64,000 bases of DNA from Xanthomonas sp. DAR 80977 (GTDB lineage Bacteria > Pseudomonadota > Gammaproteobacteria > Xanthomonadales > Xanthomonadaceae), in the NCBI RefSeq assembly GCF_041240605.1, contig NZ_CP162487.1:310001-374000 (forward strand), in the 5' to 3' direction. Below are positions 24,666 through 34,138 of the stretch, piece after piece. The translations under genes were made by a program, and so were the position numbers. The notes beneath the pieces were generated by a model. It worked only from the letters and a program-made list of their open reading frames with translations, did not search any database and was not told the origin of the DNA. The first letter of the stretch is position 1. Every line of letters begins with the position of its first letter.

Positions 24666-26309
24666 ATGTCCGCCGCCGCCTTCGCCGCTTCATCCCCGCC
24701 CGCCGAACGCTCCACCCCCGGCATCACCCTGACCGCCTCGCTGGCCGGCCAGGACGCCCTGCTGCCGCCGGCGGCGCTGGCCCTGCTGGTGTCGCTGCAT
24801 CGGGCGATCGAACCCGAGCGGCAGGCGCGGCTGGCGGCGCGGCGCGAACGCCAGGCCTGGTTCGACGGCGGCGGCCTGCCGGACTTCCGCCCCGACACCC
24901 AGGCGATCCGCGCCGGCGACTGGCGCGTGGCGCCGCTGCCGGCCGCGCTGCAGGACCGCCGCGTCGAGATCACCGGCCCGACCGATCCGAAGATGGTCAT
25001 CAACGCGCTGAACTCCGGCGCCAAGGTGTACATGGCCGACTTCGAGGACTCGACCGCGCCGACCTGGCGCAACCTGGTCGCCGGCCAGCGCGCGCTGGCC
25101 GAGGCGGTGGCCGGCACCCTGAGCTTCACCGCGCCGGCGGCGCGCGACGGCAGCCCGGGCAAGCGCTACGCGCTCAAGCCCTACGACGAGCAGGCGGTGC
25201 TGATCGTGCGCCCGCGCGGCTGGCACCTGGACGAGAAGCACGTGCTGGTCGATGGCCAGCCGCTGGCCGGCGGCCTGTTCGACGCGGCGCTGTTCGCCTT
25301 CCACAACGGCCGCGCGCTGCTGGCCAAGGACCGCGGCCCGTACCTGTACCTGCCCAAGCTGCAGTCGATGGAGGAGGCCGCGCTGTGGGAGGCCGCGCTG
25401 TCGCACATCGAGGCGATGCTGGGCCTGCCGCAGGGCCAGATCAAGGTCACCGTGCTGATCGAGACGCTGCCGGCGGTGTTCGAGATGGACGAGATCCTGC
25501 ATGCGCTGCGCGAGCGCATCGTCGGCCTGAACTGCGGCCGCTGGGACTACATCTTTTCCTACCTGAAGACCTTCCGCCGCCACCCCGACCGGGTGCTGCC
25601 CGAGCGCGGCCAGGTGACCATGACCCAGTCGTTCCTGAAGGCGTATTCGGAACTGCTGATCCGCACCTGCCACCGCCGCGGCGCGCATGCGATGGGCGGC
25701 ATGGCCGCGCAGATCCCGATCGGCCACGACGAGGCGGCCAACGAGCAGGCGATGGCGCGGGTGCGCGCGGACAAGCTGCGCGAGGTCAGCGCCGGGCACG
25801 ACGGCACCTGGGTCGCGCACCCGGCGCTGATCCCGATCGCCCGCGCCATCTTCGACGAGCACATGCGCGCGCCGAACCAGCACACGGTGCTGCGCGAGGA
25901 CGTGCAGGCCGACCGCGACACGCTGATCGCGCCGTCCGCCGGCAGCATCACCCGCGCCGGCTTCGAGGGCAACATCGAAGTGTGCGTGCGCTACCTGGCG
26001 GCGTGGCTGGACGGCAACGGCTGCGTGCCGATCCACCACCTGATGGAAGACGCGGCCACCGCCGAGATCAGCCGCAGCCAGCTGTGGCAGTGGCTGCACG
26101 TGGGCGGCCTGCACCTGGACGACGGCACCGCGATCGACTTCGCGCTGTTCGACGCCTGCATGCGCCAGTTGCCGGCGCGCCTGGGCGAGCGCGCGCTGCT
26201 GCCCGGCGGCAACCGCCTGGACGACGCCATCGCGCTGCTGGACACGCTGACCCGCAGCGACGAGCTGGCCGAGTTCCTGACCCTGCCGGCCTACCAGATG
26301 ATCGAGTGA
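24666..26309 (+). CDS. aceB: Malate synthase A
   Basis: This is a 547-residue cytosolic enzyme of the glyoxylate shunt that condenses glyoxylate and acetyl-CoA to malate. The family signature is clear as [11 protein letters not shown] (about residues 288-298), and the [16 protein letters not shown] stretch (about 113-128) is also characteristic of the A isoform. The length fits. The ATG at 24666 is preceded by GAGGA. Isocitrate lyase follows 143 bases downstream, giving the normal shunt pair in one direction. The divergent LysR gene probably controls it. Confidence 0.95.
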   Translation: MSAAAFAASSPPAERSTPGITLTASLAGQDALLPPAALALLVSLHRAIEPERQARLAARRERQAWFDGGGLPDFRPDTQAIRAGDWRVAPLPAALQDRRVEITGPTDPKMVINALNSGAKVYMADFEDSTAPTWRNLVAGQRALAEAVAGTLSFTAPAARDGSPGKRYALKPYDEQAVLIVRPRGWHLDEKHVLVDGQPLAGGLFDAALFAFHNGRALLAKDRGPYLYLPKLQSMEEAALWEAALSHIEAMLGLPQGQIKVTVLIETLPAVFEMDEILHALRERIVGLNCGRWDYIFSYLKTFRRHPDRVLPERGQVTMTQSFLKAYSELLIRTCHRRGAHAMGGMAAQIPIGHDEAANEQAMARVRADKLREVSAGHDGTWVAHPALIPIARAIFDEHMRAPNQHTVLREDVQADRDTLIAPSAGSITRAGFEGNIEVCVRYLAAWLDGNGCVPIHHLMEDAATAEISRSQLWQWLHVGGLHLDDGTAIDFALFDACMRQLPARLGERALLPGGNRLDDAIALLDTLTRSDELAEFLTLPAYQMIE

Positions 26310-26323
26310 TTGCAGCCGGGAGT

Positions 26324-26349
26324 GGGGATTCGGGAATGGGGAATCGCGA
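26324..26349. repeat. GGGAATGGGGAATCG-type intergenic repeat
   Basis: A short run of related words (GGGGATTCGGGAATGGGGAA) lies between aceB and aceA. A sequence of the same kind occurs on the opposite strand at 47838-47859. Such runs are scattered through xanthomonad intergenic regions. Confidence 0.5.
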
Positions 26350-26452
26350 AAGCGACATCCCTGCGTCCGACCTCTGCCATGCCTTCACGCCGTTTCATCC
26401 GACACACCGCCCCACCGTTTCATCGCCGTATCCACTCCGAGGAGAACGCAAG

Positions 26453-27748
26453 ATGAGCACCACGCTGCAGACCGCCGAACAGATCCAGCACGACTGGGAC
26501 ACCAATCCGCGCTGGGCCGGGATCGCCCGCAACTACACCGCCGCCGACGTGGTGCGCCTGCGCGGCACCGTGCACGTGGAGCATTCGCTGGCCCGGCTCG
26601 GTGCCGAGAAGCTGTGGAAGTACCTGCACGAAAAGGACTTCGTCAACGCGCTGGGCGCGCTGACCGGCAACCAGGCGATGCAGCAGGTCAAGGCCGGGCT
26701 CAATGCGATCTACCTGTCCGGCTGGCAGGTCGCCGCCGACGCCAACCTGGCCGGGCAGATGTACCCGGACCAGTCGCTGTACCCGGCCGACTCGGTGCCG
26801 GCGGTGGTCAAGCGCATCAACAACACGCTGCTGCGCGCCGACCAGCTGCACCACGCCGAGGGCAAGGACGAGATCGACTTCCTGCAGCCGATCGTGGCCG
26901 ATGCCGAGGCCGGGTTCGGCGGCGTGCTCAATGCGTTCGAACTGATGAAGGCGATGATCGAGGCCGGCGCGGCCGGCGTGCACTTCGAGGACCAGCTGGC
27001 CTCGGTGAAGAAGTGCGGGCACATGGGCGGCAAGGTGCTGGTGCCGACCCGCGAGGCGGTCGAGAAGCTCAACGCCGCGCGCCTGGCCGCCGACGTGCTG
27101 GGCGTGCCGACGCTGCTGGTCGCGCGCACCGACGCCGAGGCCGCCGACCTGGTGACCAGCGACATCGACGCCAACGACCGCCCGTTCACCACCGGCGAGC
27201 GCACCGTCGAGGGCTTCTTCAAGACCAACAAGGGCCTGGACCAGGCAATCAGCCGCGGCCTGGCCTACGCCCCGTATGCCGACCTGGTGTGGTGCGAGAC
27301 CGGCAAGCCGGACCTGGAGTTCGCGCGCCAGTTCGCCGAAGCGATCCACGCCAAGTTCCCGGGCAAGCTGCTGGCCTACAACTGCTCGCCGAGCTTCAAC
27401 TGGAAGAAGAACCTGGACGACGCGACCATCGCCAGGTTCCAGAAGGAGATCGCGCGCTACGGCTACAAGTTCCAGTTCATCACCCTGGCCGGTTTCCATG
27501 CGCTGAACTACTCGATGTTCAACCTGGCGCACGGCTACGCGCGCCGGCAGATGAGCGCCTTCGTCGAGTTGCAGGAAGCCGAGTTCGCCGCCGCCGAGCG
27601 CGGCTTCACCGCGGTCAAGCACCAGCGCGAGGTCGGCACCGGCTACTTCGACGCGGTGACCCAGGCGATCCAGCAGGGCCAGTCCTCCACCACCGCACTG
27701 AAGGGCTCGACGGAGGAAGAGCAGTTCCACGGCGAAAAGGCCGCCTGA
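26453..27748 (+). CDS. aceA: Isocitrate lyase
   Basis: This 431-residue enzyme splits isocitrate to succinate and glyoxylate, the first step of the glyoxylate shunt. The active-site loop [10 protein letters not shown] (about residues 184-193, with the catalytic Cys) and the [10 protein letters not shown] segment are diagnostic. The start at 26453 has a good ribosome site (GGAGAACGCAAG). It is the second gene after aceB and ends before a strong terminator. Its length matches the short bacterial form. Confidence 0.96.
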   Translation: MSTTLQTAEQIQHDWDTNPRWAGIARNYTAADVVRLRGTVHVEHSLARLGAEKLWKYLHEKDFVNALGALTGNQAMQQVKAGLNAIYLSGWQVAADANLAGQMYPDQSLYPADSVPAVVKRINNTLLRADQLHHAEGKDEIDFLQPIVADAEAGFGGVLNAFELMKAMIEAGAAGVHFEDQLASVKKCGHMGGKVLVPTREAVEKLNAARLAADVLGVPTLLVARTDAEAADLVTSDIDANDRPFTTGERTVEGFFKTNKGLDQAISRGLAYAPYADLVWCETGKPDLEFARQFAEAIHAKFPGKLLAYNCSPSFNWKKNLDDATIARFQKEIARYGYKFQFITLAGFHALNYSMFNLAHGYARRQMSAFVELQEAEFAAAERGFTAVKHQREVGTGYFDAVTQAIQQGQSSTTALKGSTEEEQFHGEKAA

Positions 27749-27794
27749 CCTGCAGCCGGGCGTCCGTTGCTTGCCGATCCCCAAGGGAGGGGAC

Positions 27795-27820
27795 AGCCCG
27801 GGTTCGCCCGGGCTTTTTTT
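27795..27820 (+). terminator. Rho-independent terminator of the aceB-aceA transcript
   Basis: AGCCCGGG-TTCG-CCCGGGCT forms an eight-base stem with a stable tetraloop and is followed by seven Ts. It begins 46 bases after aceA. Confidence 0.95.
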
Positions 27821-28041
27821 GTCCGCGCGGCGGCGCAGGCGAGGGCGCCGCCGCGGTGTCTACGGTTTGCGCCAGGCCTGGCGACGGCGTCGCCGTACCG
27901 CTCGGCCGGCAACCCTGGATTTCAGGCGCTTTGGCGGTCTCCGCCTGCGCGAGATTGGCTGTGAGCCCACCGTGAGCGCTCCATTCAGATGCTATGCTTT
28001 GCGCAAGATGGCGGGCGACGCCAAGAGCAGTAGGGGGCTGG

Positions 28042-29088
28042 ATGAGCTGCGACAGCACCGCGTCCAACGCACGCGAGACAATTTCGACGGTTGGTGTGGT
28101 CGCCCCCAAGCCCAATGAGCTGGCGGTGCTGACTGCGGCGGAGCTGCGCCTGTTCTCCGAGTTCGGCCGTTCGCGCCCGGTGCGTGCCGGCGACGTGCTG
28201 TTCCGGCGCGGCGACGGCGGCAGCGCCATGTTCGTGATCAGCAGCGGCGTGATCGACCTGGATTTCGGCGAGGACCTGGTCGTCAAGCATCTCGGACACG
28301 GCGAATTCTTCGGCGAACTCGGCCTGTTGATCGGCAGCCACATGCGCAGCGCCGACGCGATCGCCGCCAGCGACGGCGTGCTGGTCGAACTGGACCACGA
28401 CGATTTCCAGCGCCTGGTGGAGCGCGACCCGGGCCTGGTCGCCTATTTCCTGCGCCGTACCATCATGCGCGTGGTGATGAACGAGCAGACCCTGATCCGC
28501 CAGCTGCGCCGCCGCAACCACGACCTGGAAGCGGCGCTGGACAACCTCTACGCCACCACCCACCAGCTCAGCCAGACCGAAGAGCTGGTGCGCACCGACG
28601 AACTGACCGGCCTGCACAACCGCCGCGGCCTGATCCTGCGCCTGCAGGAATGCCGCCGCGACGGCCGTTCGCCGGGGCCGGGCCTGCTGCTGATCGACTG
28701 CGACCGCTTCAAGCACATCAACGACGAGCACGGCCACCTGGTCGGCGACCGCGTGCTGCAGAACGTGGCCAACATCCTGCGTTCGGTCGCCGGCCGCGAC
28801 GACATCGCCTGCCGCCTCGGCGGCGACGAATTCTGCCTGCTGGTCTCGGCCGGCAACGTGGAAGACCTGCGCCGCATCGGCGAGTTCGTGATCGCCACCG
28901 TGCAGAACCTGCTCGGCGTGCCGCATCCCTCGCCGCATATCTGCCCGGTCAGCATCGGCATCAGCCGGGTCGATCCGCAGTCCGACTGGAACGACTGGTA
29001 CGCCAATGCCGACGCCGCGCTGTACGAAGCCAAGCGTCTGGGAGGCAATCGCCTGTACTGGCACGACCTCGCCTCCGCACCCTACTGA
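28042..29088 (+). CDS. Cyclic-nucleotide-binding GGDEF protein (diguanylate cyclase)
   Basis: This 348-residue cytosolic signalling protein has an N-terminal cNMP-binding domain (about residues 28-145), with the phosphate-binding cassette GEFFGELGLLIGSHMRSA (Glu92, Arg102). A short coiled coil and a C-terminal GGDEF domain follow. The GGDEF domain has DELTGLHNRRG (186-196), metal-site D219 and an intact GGDEF at 260-264, so it should make c-di-GMP. I chose the ATG at 28042 because TAGGGG precedes it. The next gene, a class III cyclase, starts 24 bases later. This pair resembles what I recall of the Xanthomonas campestris XC_0249/XC_0250 pair, in which cGMP binding controls c-di-GMP synthesis. 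Confidence 0.88.
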   Translation: MSCDSTASNARETISTVGVVAPKPNELAVLTAAELRLFSEFGRSRPVRAGDVLFRRGDGGSAMFVISSGVIDLDFGEDLVVKHLGHGEFFGELGLLIGSHMRSADAIAASDGVLVELDHDDFQRLVERDPGLVAYFLRRTIMRVVMNEQTLIRQLRRRNHDLEAALDNLYATTHQLSQTEELVRTDELTGLHNRRGLILRLQECRRDGRSPGPGLLLIDCDRFKHINDEHGHLVGDRVLQNVANILRSVAGRDDIACRLGGDEFCLLVSAGNVEDLRRIGEFVIATVQNLLGVPHPSPHICPVSIGISRVDPQSDWNDWYANADAALYEAKRLGGNRLYWHDLASAPY

Positions 29089-29112
29089 CGCGCGCGCGTC
29101 CTCGAGCTGCCC

Positions 29113-31710
29113 ATGAACGACGCCCACCAACCCCAGCCCGAGGTCCCGCAGCTCCGCACCCTGCTGCTGACCGACCTGTGCGATTCGATGGCGCTGGTGG
29201 AGCGGCTGGGCGACGCCAATGCCGCCGAACTGTTCAAGCTGCACGACTCGCTGGTGCTGGAGCTGCAGCAGCGCTGGCGCGGGCGCCTGATCGACCGCTC
29301 CGACGGCCTGCTGCTGCTGTTCGAGCGGCCGATCGACGGCCTCGGCTTCGCCCTGGACTATGCCCGCGGCCTGCGCGAGCTGGGCGCGCAGCGCAAGGTG
29401 GAACTGAAGGTGCGCGCCGGCCTGCACGTGGGCGAGGTGCTGACCTGGCGCAACAGCGACGCGGCGGTGCAGGTCGGCGCCAAGCCGCTGGAAGTGGAGG
29501 GCCTGGCCAAGCCGACCGCGGCACGGCTGATGACCCTGGCCCGGCCCGGGCAGATCCTGCTGTCGGCGGTGGCCGAGTCGCTGACCCACCGCGCCGCGCG
29601 CGAGCTGGGCGAGCGCGGCGAGCGCCTGCTGTGGAAATCGCATGGCCGCTGGCGCTTCAAGGGCGTGCCGACCGCGCAGGAGATCTACGAAGTCGGCGAG
29701 ATCGGCAACACCCCGCTGCGCGCGCCGAAACCGACGCCGAAGGCATGGCGCGACATCCCGCTGTGGCGCCGCCCGGCGGCGCTGCTGGCGGAGGCCGGCC
29801 TGATCGCGTCGGTCGCGGTCGGCGTCTGGTTCGTCACTCGCCCGCAGCCGGCCATCGCCTTCGCCGAGCGCGACTGGGTGGTGGTGGGGGATCTGCGCAA
29901 TCTGACCGGCGACACGCTCTACGACGACACGATCGAGACCGGGCTGCGGGTCAGCCTGGAACAATCGCGCTACGTCAATGTGCTGGCCGATGCGCGCGTG
30001 CGCGAGGCGCTGAAAATGATGCGGCGCGACGCCGGCGTTGCCGTGGATCGCAAGCTCGGCGCGGAAATCGCCCAGCGCACCGGCGCGCGCGCGTTGCTGC
30101 TGCCCACGGTGTCCGACGCGGACGGGAAGGTGCGGATCAGCATCGAGGTGGTCGACCCGGCGACGGAAGCCACGGTCATCACCGAATCGGCGACGGCGCG
30201 TGGCCCGGGATCGGCGGTGGCGGCGTTGGGCGAGGCCGGCGACTCGTTGCGCAAGGCGTTCGGCGAGAGCGTGGCGTCCATCAAGAAGAGTTCGGCCCCG
30301 CTGGAGCGGGTGACGACCGACAAGCTCGATGCCTTGCGAGCATTTTCGCTGGGTCAGAAGTCCTACGCCGAGCAGAATCTGCAAGCGGCGGAAATGCAGT
30401 TCAGGCAGGCGCTGAACATCGACCCGAATTTCGCCATGGCCAAGATCGGCCTGGCGCGCGTGGCCTACAACAAGACCGACGTGCTCAGCGCCCAGCAGCA
30501 AATGGGCATGGCGATCGAGGAGGTGGGCAGGCTGACCGACCGCGAGCGCCTCTATGCCATGGCGCAGATGGCGCTGTTCCGCTGGGAAAAGGATTATCCC
30601 GGCAAGTGGGTGGCCCTGTCGTCGCTGTATCCCGATTATCACGTGGCCGCCTTCAATGTGGCGTCCAGCATGCGCGACGGTGCGCGCTTCAAGGAGATGT
30701 TCGAATACAGCGACCGCGCCGCGGCGACGCAGGCGGTCACCCGTCCGGTGGCGCTGAGCTTCCGGGCGATCGCCCGCTCGGCGCTTGGCGATGTGGCCGA
30801 AGCCGAGCGCGATTACCTCCAGGCCGAAGCGTTGGGGTACCGGAAGAATTCCGTCGAGTTTTCGCTGATCAAGGCCGCCGAATCGAAATTCAAGGAAGCC
30901 GATGCGATGTTGCGTCCGGTTCCGGGAGAGCCGCCATTCGCGACGAACGAGCGTGCCGCCGCGAACCTCAATGTGATGGCGGATCAAGGCGAATGGGAAA
31001 AGGCCGCGCAGCAGGCCGATGCGCTCAGGGCCGCGGTGGCCGATCCGCATACGCCGTTCGAATGGGGCGCGCGGACCTCCGCGCTGGCGATCATGCGCCG
31101 CACGTCCGACAGAAGGGCGGTGCTGCAGGAAGCGCAGAAACTGGTGGCGCTGGCGGAAAACGGCCTGCACGACAGCGCGGGCCGGGCGCAGGAAGCGGTG
31201 GCGAATGCGGCGCTCTACGCGGGCTATGTCGCGGCCAGCAACGGCGATGTCGCCACCGCCCGGCAGGCGTTGAAAGTGGCCAGGCCGATTGCCGACATCG
31301 CCCCCTACCCGCTGCTCAAGAATTCGTCGGCCATCGTCGAGGCCCGGATCGCGATGCAGTCGGGAAAGCCCGAGGCGGCGCTGGAGCTCCTGAAACCCTT
31401 CGATCAGCCCTGGGCGTTGACCTTGACCAAGGTCGAGCGGCTATCCGCCGAGGCCGCACTGGGCCGGGATGTGGGCGAGGGACTCGCCTCGATGAAGACG
31501 TTGGCCTGGCGCGGTCGCGTCTACGCCGAATGGGCGGCCGAACGGCCGCCCGTGATCGAATCGCTGTCGTGGTCGCAGCAACTCAACGACAAAAAACCAC
31601 CCAGCCGAGGCTCGCTTCAAACTGCTTCGCCAGGAGTTCCAGATTCGCTTCGATCTCTTCCTTGCTCGGGAGACTCACGCTCCCAGGCAAAATGCTCGGA
31701 TCGAGGGTGA
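29113..31710 (+). CDS. Class III nucleotidyl cyclase-like protein with TPR region ('peptide modification system cyclase' type)
   Basis: This is an 865-residue protein. The N-terminal class III cyclase homology domain (about 14-195) keeps metal-site positions D21 (TDLCDS) and D64 (RSDGLLLLF) and the RAGLHVGEV motif. The usual VNxAAR motif reads KPTAAR, so the transition-state Asn appears to be Thr135. One membrane helix (about 222-242) precedes a large extracytoplasmic region with TPR-like helices (about 345 on). It matches the cyclase I recall as partner of NHLP peptides and SagB-like dehydrogenases in xanthomonads, and also the putative guanylate cyclase beside a cNMP-GGDEF gene. The last 42 codons lie opposite the precursor peptide gene. 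Codon use in the second half is less GC-biased than in the first. Confidence 0.82.
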   Translation: MNDAHQPQPEVPQLRTLLLTDLCDSMALVERLGDANAAELFKLHDSLVLELQQRWRGRLIDRSDGLLLLFERPIDGLGFALDYARGLRELGAQRKVELKVRAGLHVGEVLTWRNSDAAVQVGAKPLEVEGLAKPTAARLMTLARPGQILLSAVAESLTHRAARELGERGERLLWKSHGRWRFKGVPTAQEIYEVGEIGNTPLRAPKPTPKAWRDIPLWRRPAALLAEAGLIASVAVGVWFVTRPQPAIAFAERDWVVVGDLRNLTGDTLYDDTIETGLRVSLEQSRYVNVLADARVREALKMMRRDAGVAVDRKLGAEIAQRTGARALLLPTVSDADGKVRISIEVVDPATEATVITESATARGPGSAVAALGEAGDSLRKAFGESVASIKKSSAPLERVTTDKLDALRAFSLGQKSYAEQNLQAAEMQFRQALNIDPNFAMAKIGLARVAYNKTDVLSAQQQMGMAIEEVGRLTDRERLYAMAQMALFRWEKDYPGKWVALSSLYPDYHVAAFNVASSMRDGARFKEMFEYSDRAAATQAVTRPVALSFRAIARSALGDVAEAERDYLQAEALGYRKNSVEFSLIKAAESKFKEADAMLRPVPGEPPFATNERAAANLNVMADQGEWEKAAQQADALRAAVADPHTPFEWGARTSALAIMRRTSDRRAVLQEAQKLVALAENGLHDSAGRAQEAVANAALYAGYVAASNGDVATARQALKVARPIADIAPYPLLKNSSAIVEARIAMQSGKPEAALELLKPFDQPWALTLTKVERLSAEAALGRDVGEGLASMKTLAWRGRVYAEWAAERPPVIESLSWSQQLNDKKPPSRGSLQTASPGVPDSLRSLPCSGDSRSQAKCSDRG

Positions 31711-31819
31711 ATCCATACTCGGCGAACGCCGCGACAGGATCCTTTTCCGTGGCAGCGCGAAAGTCGTCGTCGCTGGCGAGGCGTTGCAGTATGGACCGTG
31801 CATTATCTAGTGTGGTCAT
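31583..31819 (-). CDS. NHLP/Nif11-like RiPP precursor peptide
   Basis: This is a 78-residue peptide. Residues 1-65 form a typical Nif11/nitrile-hydratase-like leader: LASDDDFRAATEKDPVAAFA, then E-Y-G-F and an L-P-S-K-E-E-I helix. The short C-terminus E-A-S-L-G-W-V-V-F-C-R would be the core, with a single Cys77. The SagB-type dehydrogenase gene ends 21 bases upstream on the same strand, so the two form an operon with the peptide last; GAGCG precedes its ATG. The 3' 128 bases, covering residues 37-78, overlap the cyclase gene on the other strand. The peptide family corresponds to what is annotated as 'putative modified peptide' in Xanthomonas. The modification chemistry is unknown. Confidence 0.85.
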   Translation of the reverse strand: MTTLDNARSILQRLASDDDFRAATEKDPVAAFAEYGFTLDPSILPGSVSLPSKEEIEANLELLAKQFEASLGWVVFCR

Positions 31820-31840
31820 TGGTTTGCGCTCGTGGATGGT

Positions 31841-33055
31841 TTATTGCCCAGGCGACTGATGCGTTGCGATCAACGGCTTGGGATTCAAGTGTAGCGTGTT
31901 TTGCGTGGCATCAATGTTGCCGACGCCATTGGCGCCGATCACCATCGTCGCAAGGGGATCCAGTGTCAGCAGACGGCCCGCGTCGACATCGTTGACCGCC
32001 GCCGTGTAGAACGCGCCGAGATCGCGTTCCGCCGCGAGCAGGTAGAACGTCTGGCTCAGGTGGCCGGAGTCCAGCAGGACCGCCTTGTAGGCCTTGGGGT
32101 GGCGCCGGTATTTCCAATGGTGTCGATCCAGCCGCGCGACATGGAAGACGAGGGCGCTGCAATCGGCGAAGTAGGTTTGGCCGATCGTAAGTTCGGCGGC
32201 CAGCGTTCTGGCGTCGGCCTGGGTCAGGTCGATTATCTTGATGAGTCTGTGGGTATCGGATTCATAGTGATAGAACCCTGGCGTCAGCCCTTCCACATCG
32301 ATTATCAGGGGATACGCCTCGATCGGATGCAGCGATCCGCCGGAAGGGCTGGTGCGGCGCACGGCGACATGCCCGGGCGCGATTTCCTCGGCCGCGATCG
32401 CGCCGAAGGTGCCGAACAGCATCCGCGACAGTTCGGCCAGGGCGAGAGGACGGGTGCGATCGAAATGCCGGGTGGTGCGCCTGGCGCGCAGGACATCGGC
32501 CACGCCGCCTTGCAATGGTTCGGCCGGAAGCGCTACCGAACCGATCCCATCCTGGCGCTTCGGGAAATGCGCCGGGAGCGGGCCATGCGTGGCGATGTGC
32601 TTGTCCAGTCGCGCGCGCTCGGCCGCGTTCCCGTGTTCCCGGCTGCCCTCGTCGCCGACCACGCCCGACCACGCGGTCATGCGGTGATAGACGCTCGCCA
32701 GCGGGTGCCATCCCACGGTTTCCAGGGTCGCCTCGCCGGCCAGGATGTCGGCGCTCCTGCTGTCTGCAACGTCGCAAAGCACGATCTCGTCCTGGATCAT
32801 CCTGTCGATGAAGGATGCATCGCAGGCGTGCGTTCGCATGACCTCGCCGGCATCGATCCAGGCATTTCCCGGAAGCGAGGCGACGATGGCCAGCGCCTCG
32901 GGCGAAAGCGGAATGCGCTTGCCGCTGAGGGGGCACAGCAGGTTGGTGGCGATGGTGCTGTCGAAGACGACCGAGCCAGTGAGCAGCGCGCTGAGATTGG
33001 GGAAGAGCACGTCCCCGATTTCGATGATGCAGTGAAGCCTTCGGCGTAATTTCAT
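31841..33055 (-). CDS. SagB-type (nitroreductase-fold) peptide maturation dehydrogenase
   Basis: This 404-residue FMN-dependent oxidoreductase has an N-terminal extension (about 1-190) and a C-terminal SagB/ThcOx domain. That domain opens with RARRTTRHFDRTRPL and contains TSPSGGSLHPIEAY, the flavin- and substrate-pocket motif of the group. SagB enzymes oxidise azolines to azoles in thiazole/oxazole-modified peptides. No YcaO cyclodehydratase is seen here, so its reaction on the neighbouring peptide is open. The ATG at 33055 (MKLRRRL) is preferred over upstream low-complexity sequence. The precursor gene follows after 21 bases. The codon use is mixed, suggesting acquisition together with the peptide. 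Confidence 0.87.
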   Translation of the reverse strand: MKLRRRLHCIIEIGDVLFPNLSALLTGSVVFDSTIATNLLCPLSGKRIPLSPEALAIVASLPGNAWIDAGEVMRTHACDASFIDRMIQDEIVLCDVADSRSADILAGEATLETVGWHPLASVYHRMTAWSGVVGDEGSREHGNAAERARLDKHIATHGPLPAHFPKRQDGIGSVALPAEPLQGGVADVLRARRTTRHFDRTRPLALAELSRMLFGTFGAIAAEEIAPGHVAVRRTSPSGGSLHPIEAYPLIIDVEGLTPGFYHYESDTHRLIKIIDLTQADARTLAAELTIGQTYFADCSALVFHVARLDRHHWKYRRHPKAYKAVLLDSGHLSQTFYLLAAERDLGAFYTAAVNDVDAGRLLTLDPLATMVIGANGVGNIDATQNTLHLNPKPLIATHQSPGQ

Positions 33056-33192
33056 CTGGAATGGATGCTGGATCGCTGGCGGTAAGGGGAGAGCTCGGCA
33101 GACCCCGCGCCGTGCCGCGCGCGATGGCGGGCCGATGCCGCATCGCGTCCAGCGTCCGGGTCTGTGCACTGCCGCACGATCAGTATGCCTAA

Positions 33193-33209
33193 CTTCGGCC
33201 ATGCCGAAG
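33193..33209. repeat. Small hairpin upstream of the SagB-peptide operon
   Basis: CTTCGGC-CAT-GCCGAAG forms a seven-base stem about 140 bases upstream of the dehydrogenase start. Next to it is the AT-richer stretch (leftward GTTAGGCATACTGATC) that could hold the operon's promoter. The role is uncertain; it could also be an operator. Confidence 0.35.
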
Positions 33210-33322
33210 GAGGGGGCCGGGGCCATGGCGCGCGCTGGCACGGACCGCAGTGGCCGGCCAGCACGGGTTCGCACTGGCGCTGCGCCGCCGCGGTCCTGCC
33301 CGTCGCTGGCCGCTGCCTGTCT

Positions 33323-34138
33323 TCAGCGCGCCTGGCTGTCCGGCGATCCGCTTGCGGCCACGGTCGTCTCGCCGGGCGTGGCCGGCTTCGCAGGCTTCTC
33401 GCTGAGTTCCAGCAGGTCCAGCCGCTTGCCGCCGGGCAGCCGGTAGTCCAGCTGCTGCTCCAGCTCGTCCAGCGCCTTGACCTGCACGCACAGCGCGTCG
33501 GCCCTGGCTTCCAGCGCCTTGCCGCGCGCTTCCATGCGCCGTTCCATGTCTTTCCCCATCGCGTCGGCGCGCTTCTCGATGGCATCGGCGCGGCCGGTGA
33601 ACACCGCGAACATCACCCCGCGGGTGAGTGCGCTGGCCATTTCCTCGGCGGCGGCGCTGACATTGGCCTCGAACGCCTTGTCGAACGGTTCCTTCTGCCA
33701 TTGGCCCTTGCCGAGGGTGCGGTCCAGGTGGGCGAGGGCGGCGTCGCGGTGCTTCTCGATCCGGCGCGCCTTGCTGGCATTGCCGGTGATCGCTTCGACC
33801 ACGCCGCCGAGGGCGTCGAAGGTGATGCCGACCGTGTCGCGGGCGATGCCGGCGACCTCGGGCATCAGCGCCTGCGCGCCCTGTTCCATCTGCCGCAGGC
33901 GCTGGGCATCGGCGCTGCCGAGCGGTTGCGCGACGCCGTCCACCTGCAGGCGGCCATCGTGCAGGAACACCGTCTTCGGGGTGCCGGCGCTGCGGGTCAG
34001 GGCGACGCCGGTGCGGTCGACGATGACGTCGTAGGGCGTGGAGAAGCCGCATTGCTGCGAGGAGAACTGCGGGCCGGCGGTGGCGCTCGCGGCGGCGCCG
34101 AGCAGGGAGAGCGTGCACACGGAGAGCAGCAGGCGCAT
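33323..34138 (-). CDS. DUF2884 (YggN-like) periplasmic protein
   Basis: This 271-residue protein has a signal peptide ending near ASATAG (about residue 22), then QFSSQQCGFSTPYDV, the typical start of the DUF2884/YggN family. A long helical central part and charged C-terminal segments with an LEQQLDYRLPGGKRLDLLE motif follow. The function of the family is unknown; E. coli YggN is its best-known member. It stands alone, downstream of the cupin gene on the same strand, with 105 bases between. Confidence 0.78.
   Translation of the reverse strand: MRLLLSVCTLSLLGAAASATAGPQFSSQQCGFSTPYDVIVDRTGVALTRSAGTPKTVFLHDGRLQVDGVAQPLGSADAQRLRQMEQGAQALMPEVAGIARDTVGITFDALGGVVEAITGNASKARRIEKHRDAALAHLDRTLGKGQWQKEPFDKAFEANVSAAAEEMASALTRGVMFAVFTGRADAIEKRADAMGKDMERRMEARGKALEARADALCVQVKALDELEQQLDYRLPGGKRLDLLELSEKPAKPATPGETTVAASGSPDSQAR

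Noticed and set aside
27985..31170. A 1061-codon leftward open frame
   Set aside because: It is antisense to the GGDEF and cyclase genes. The composition is artefactual (His, Arg and Gln rich), and the forward frames have clear domains.
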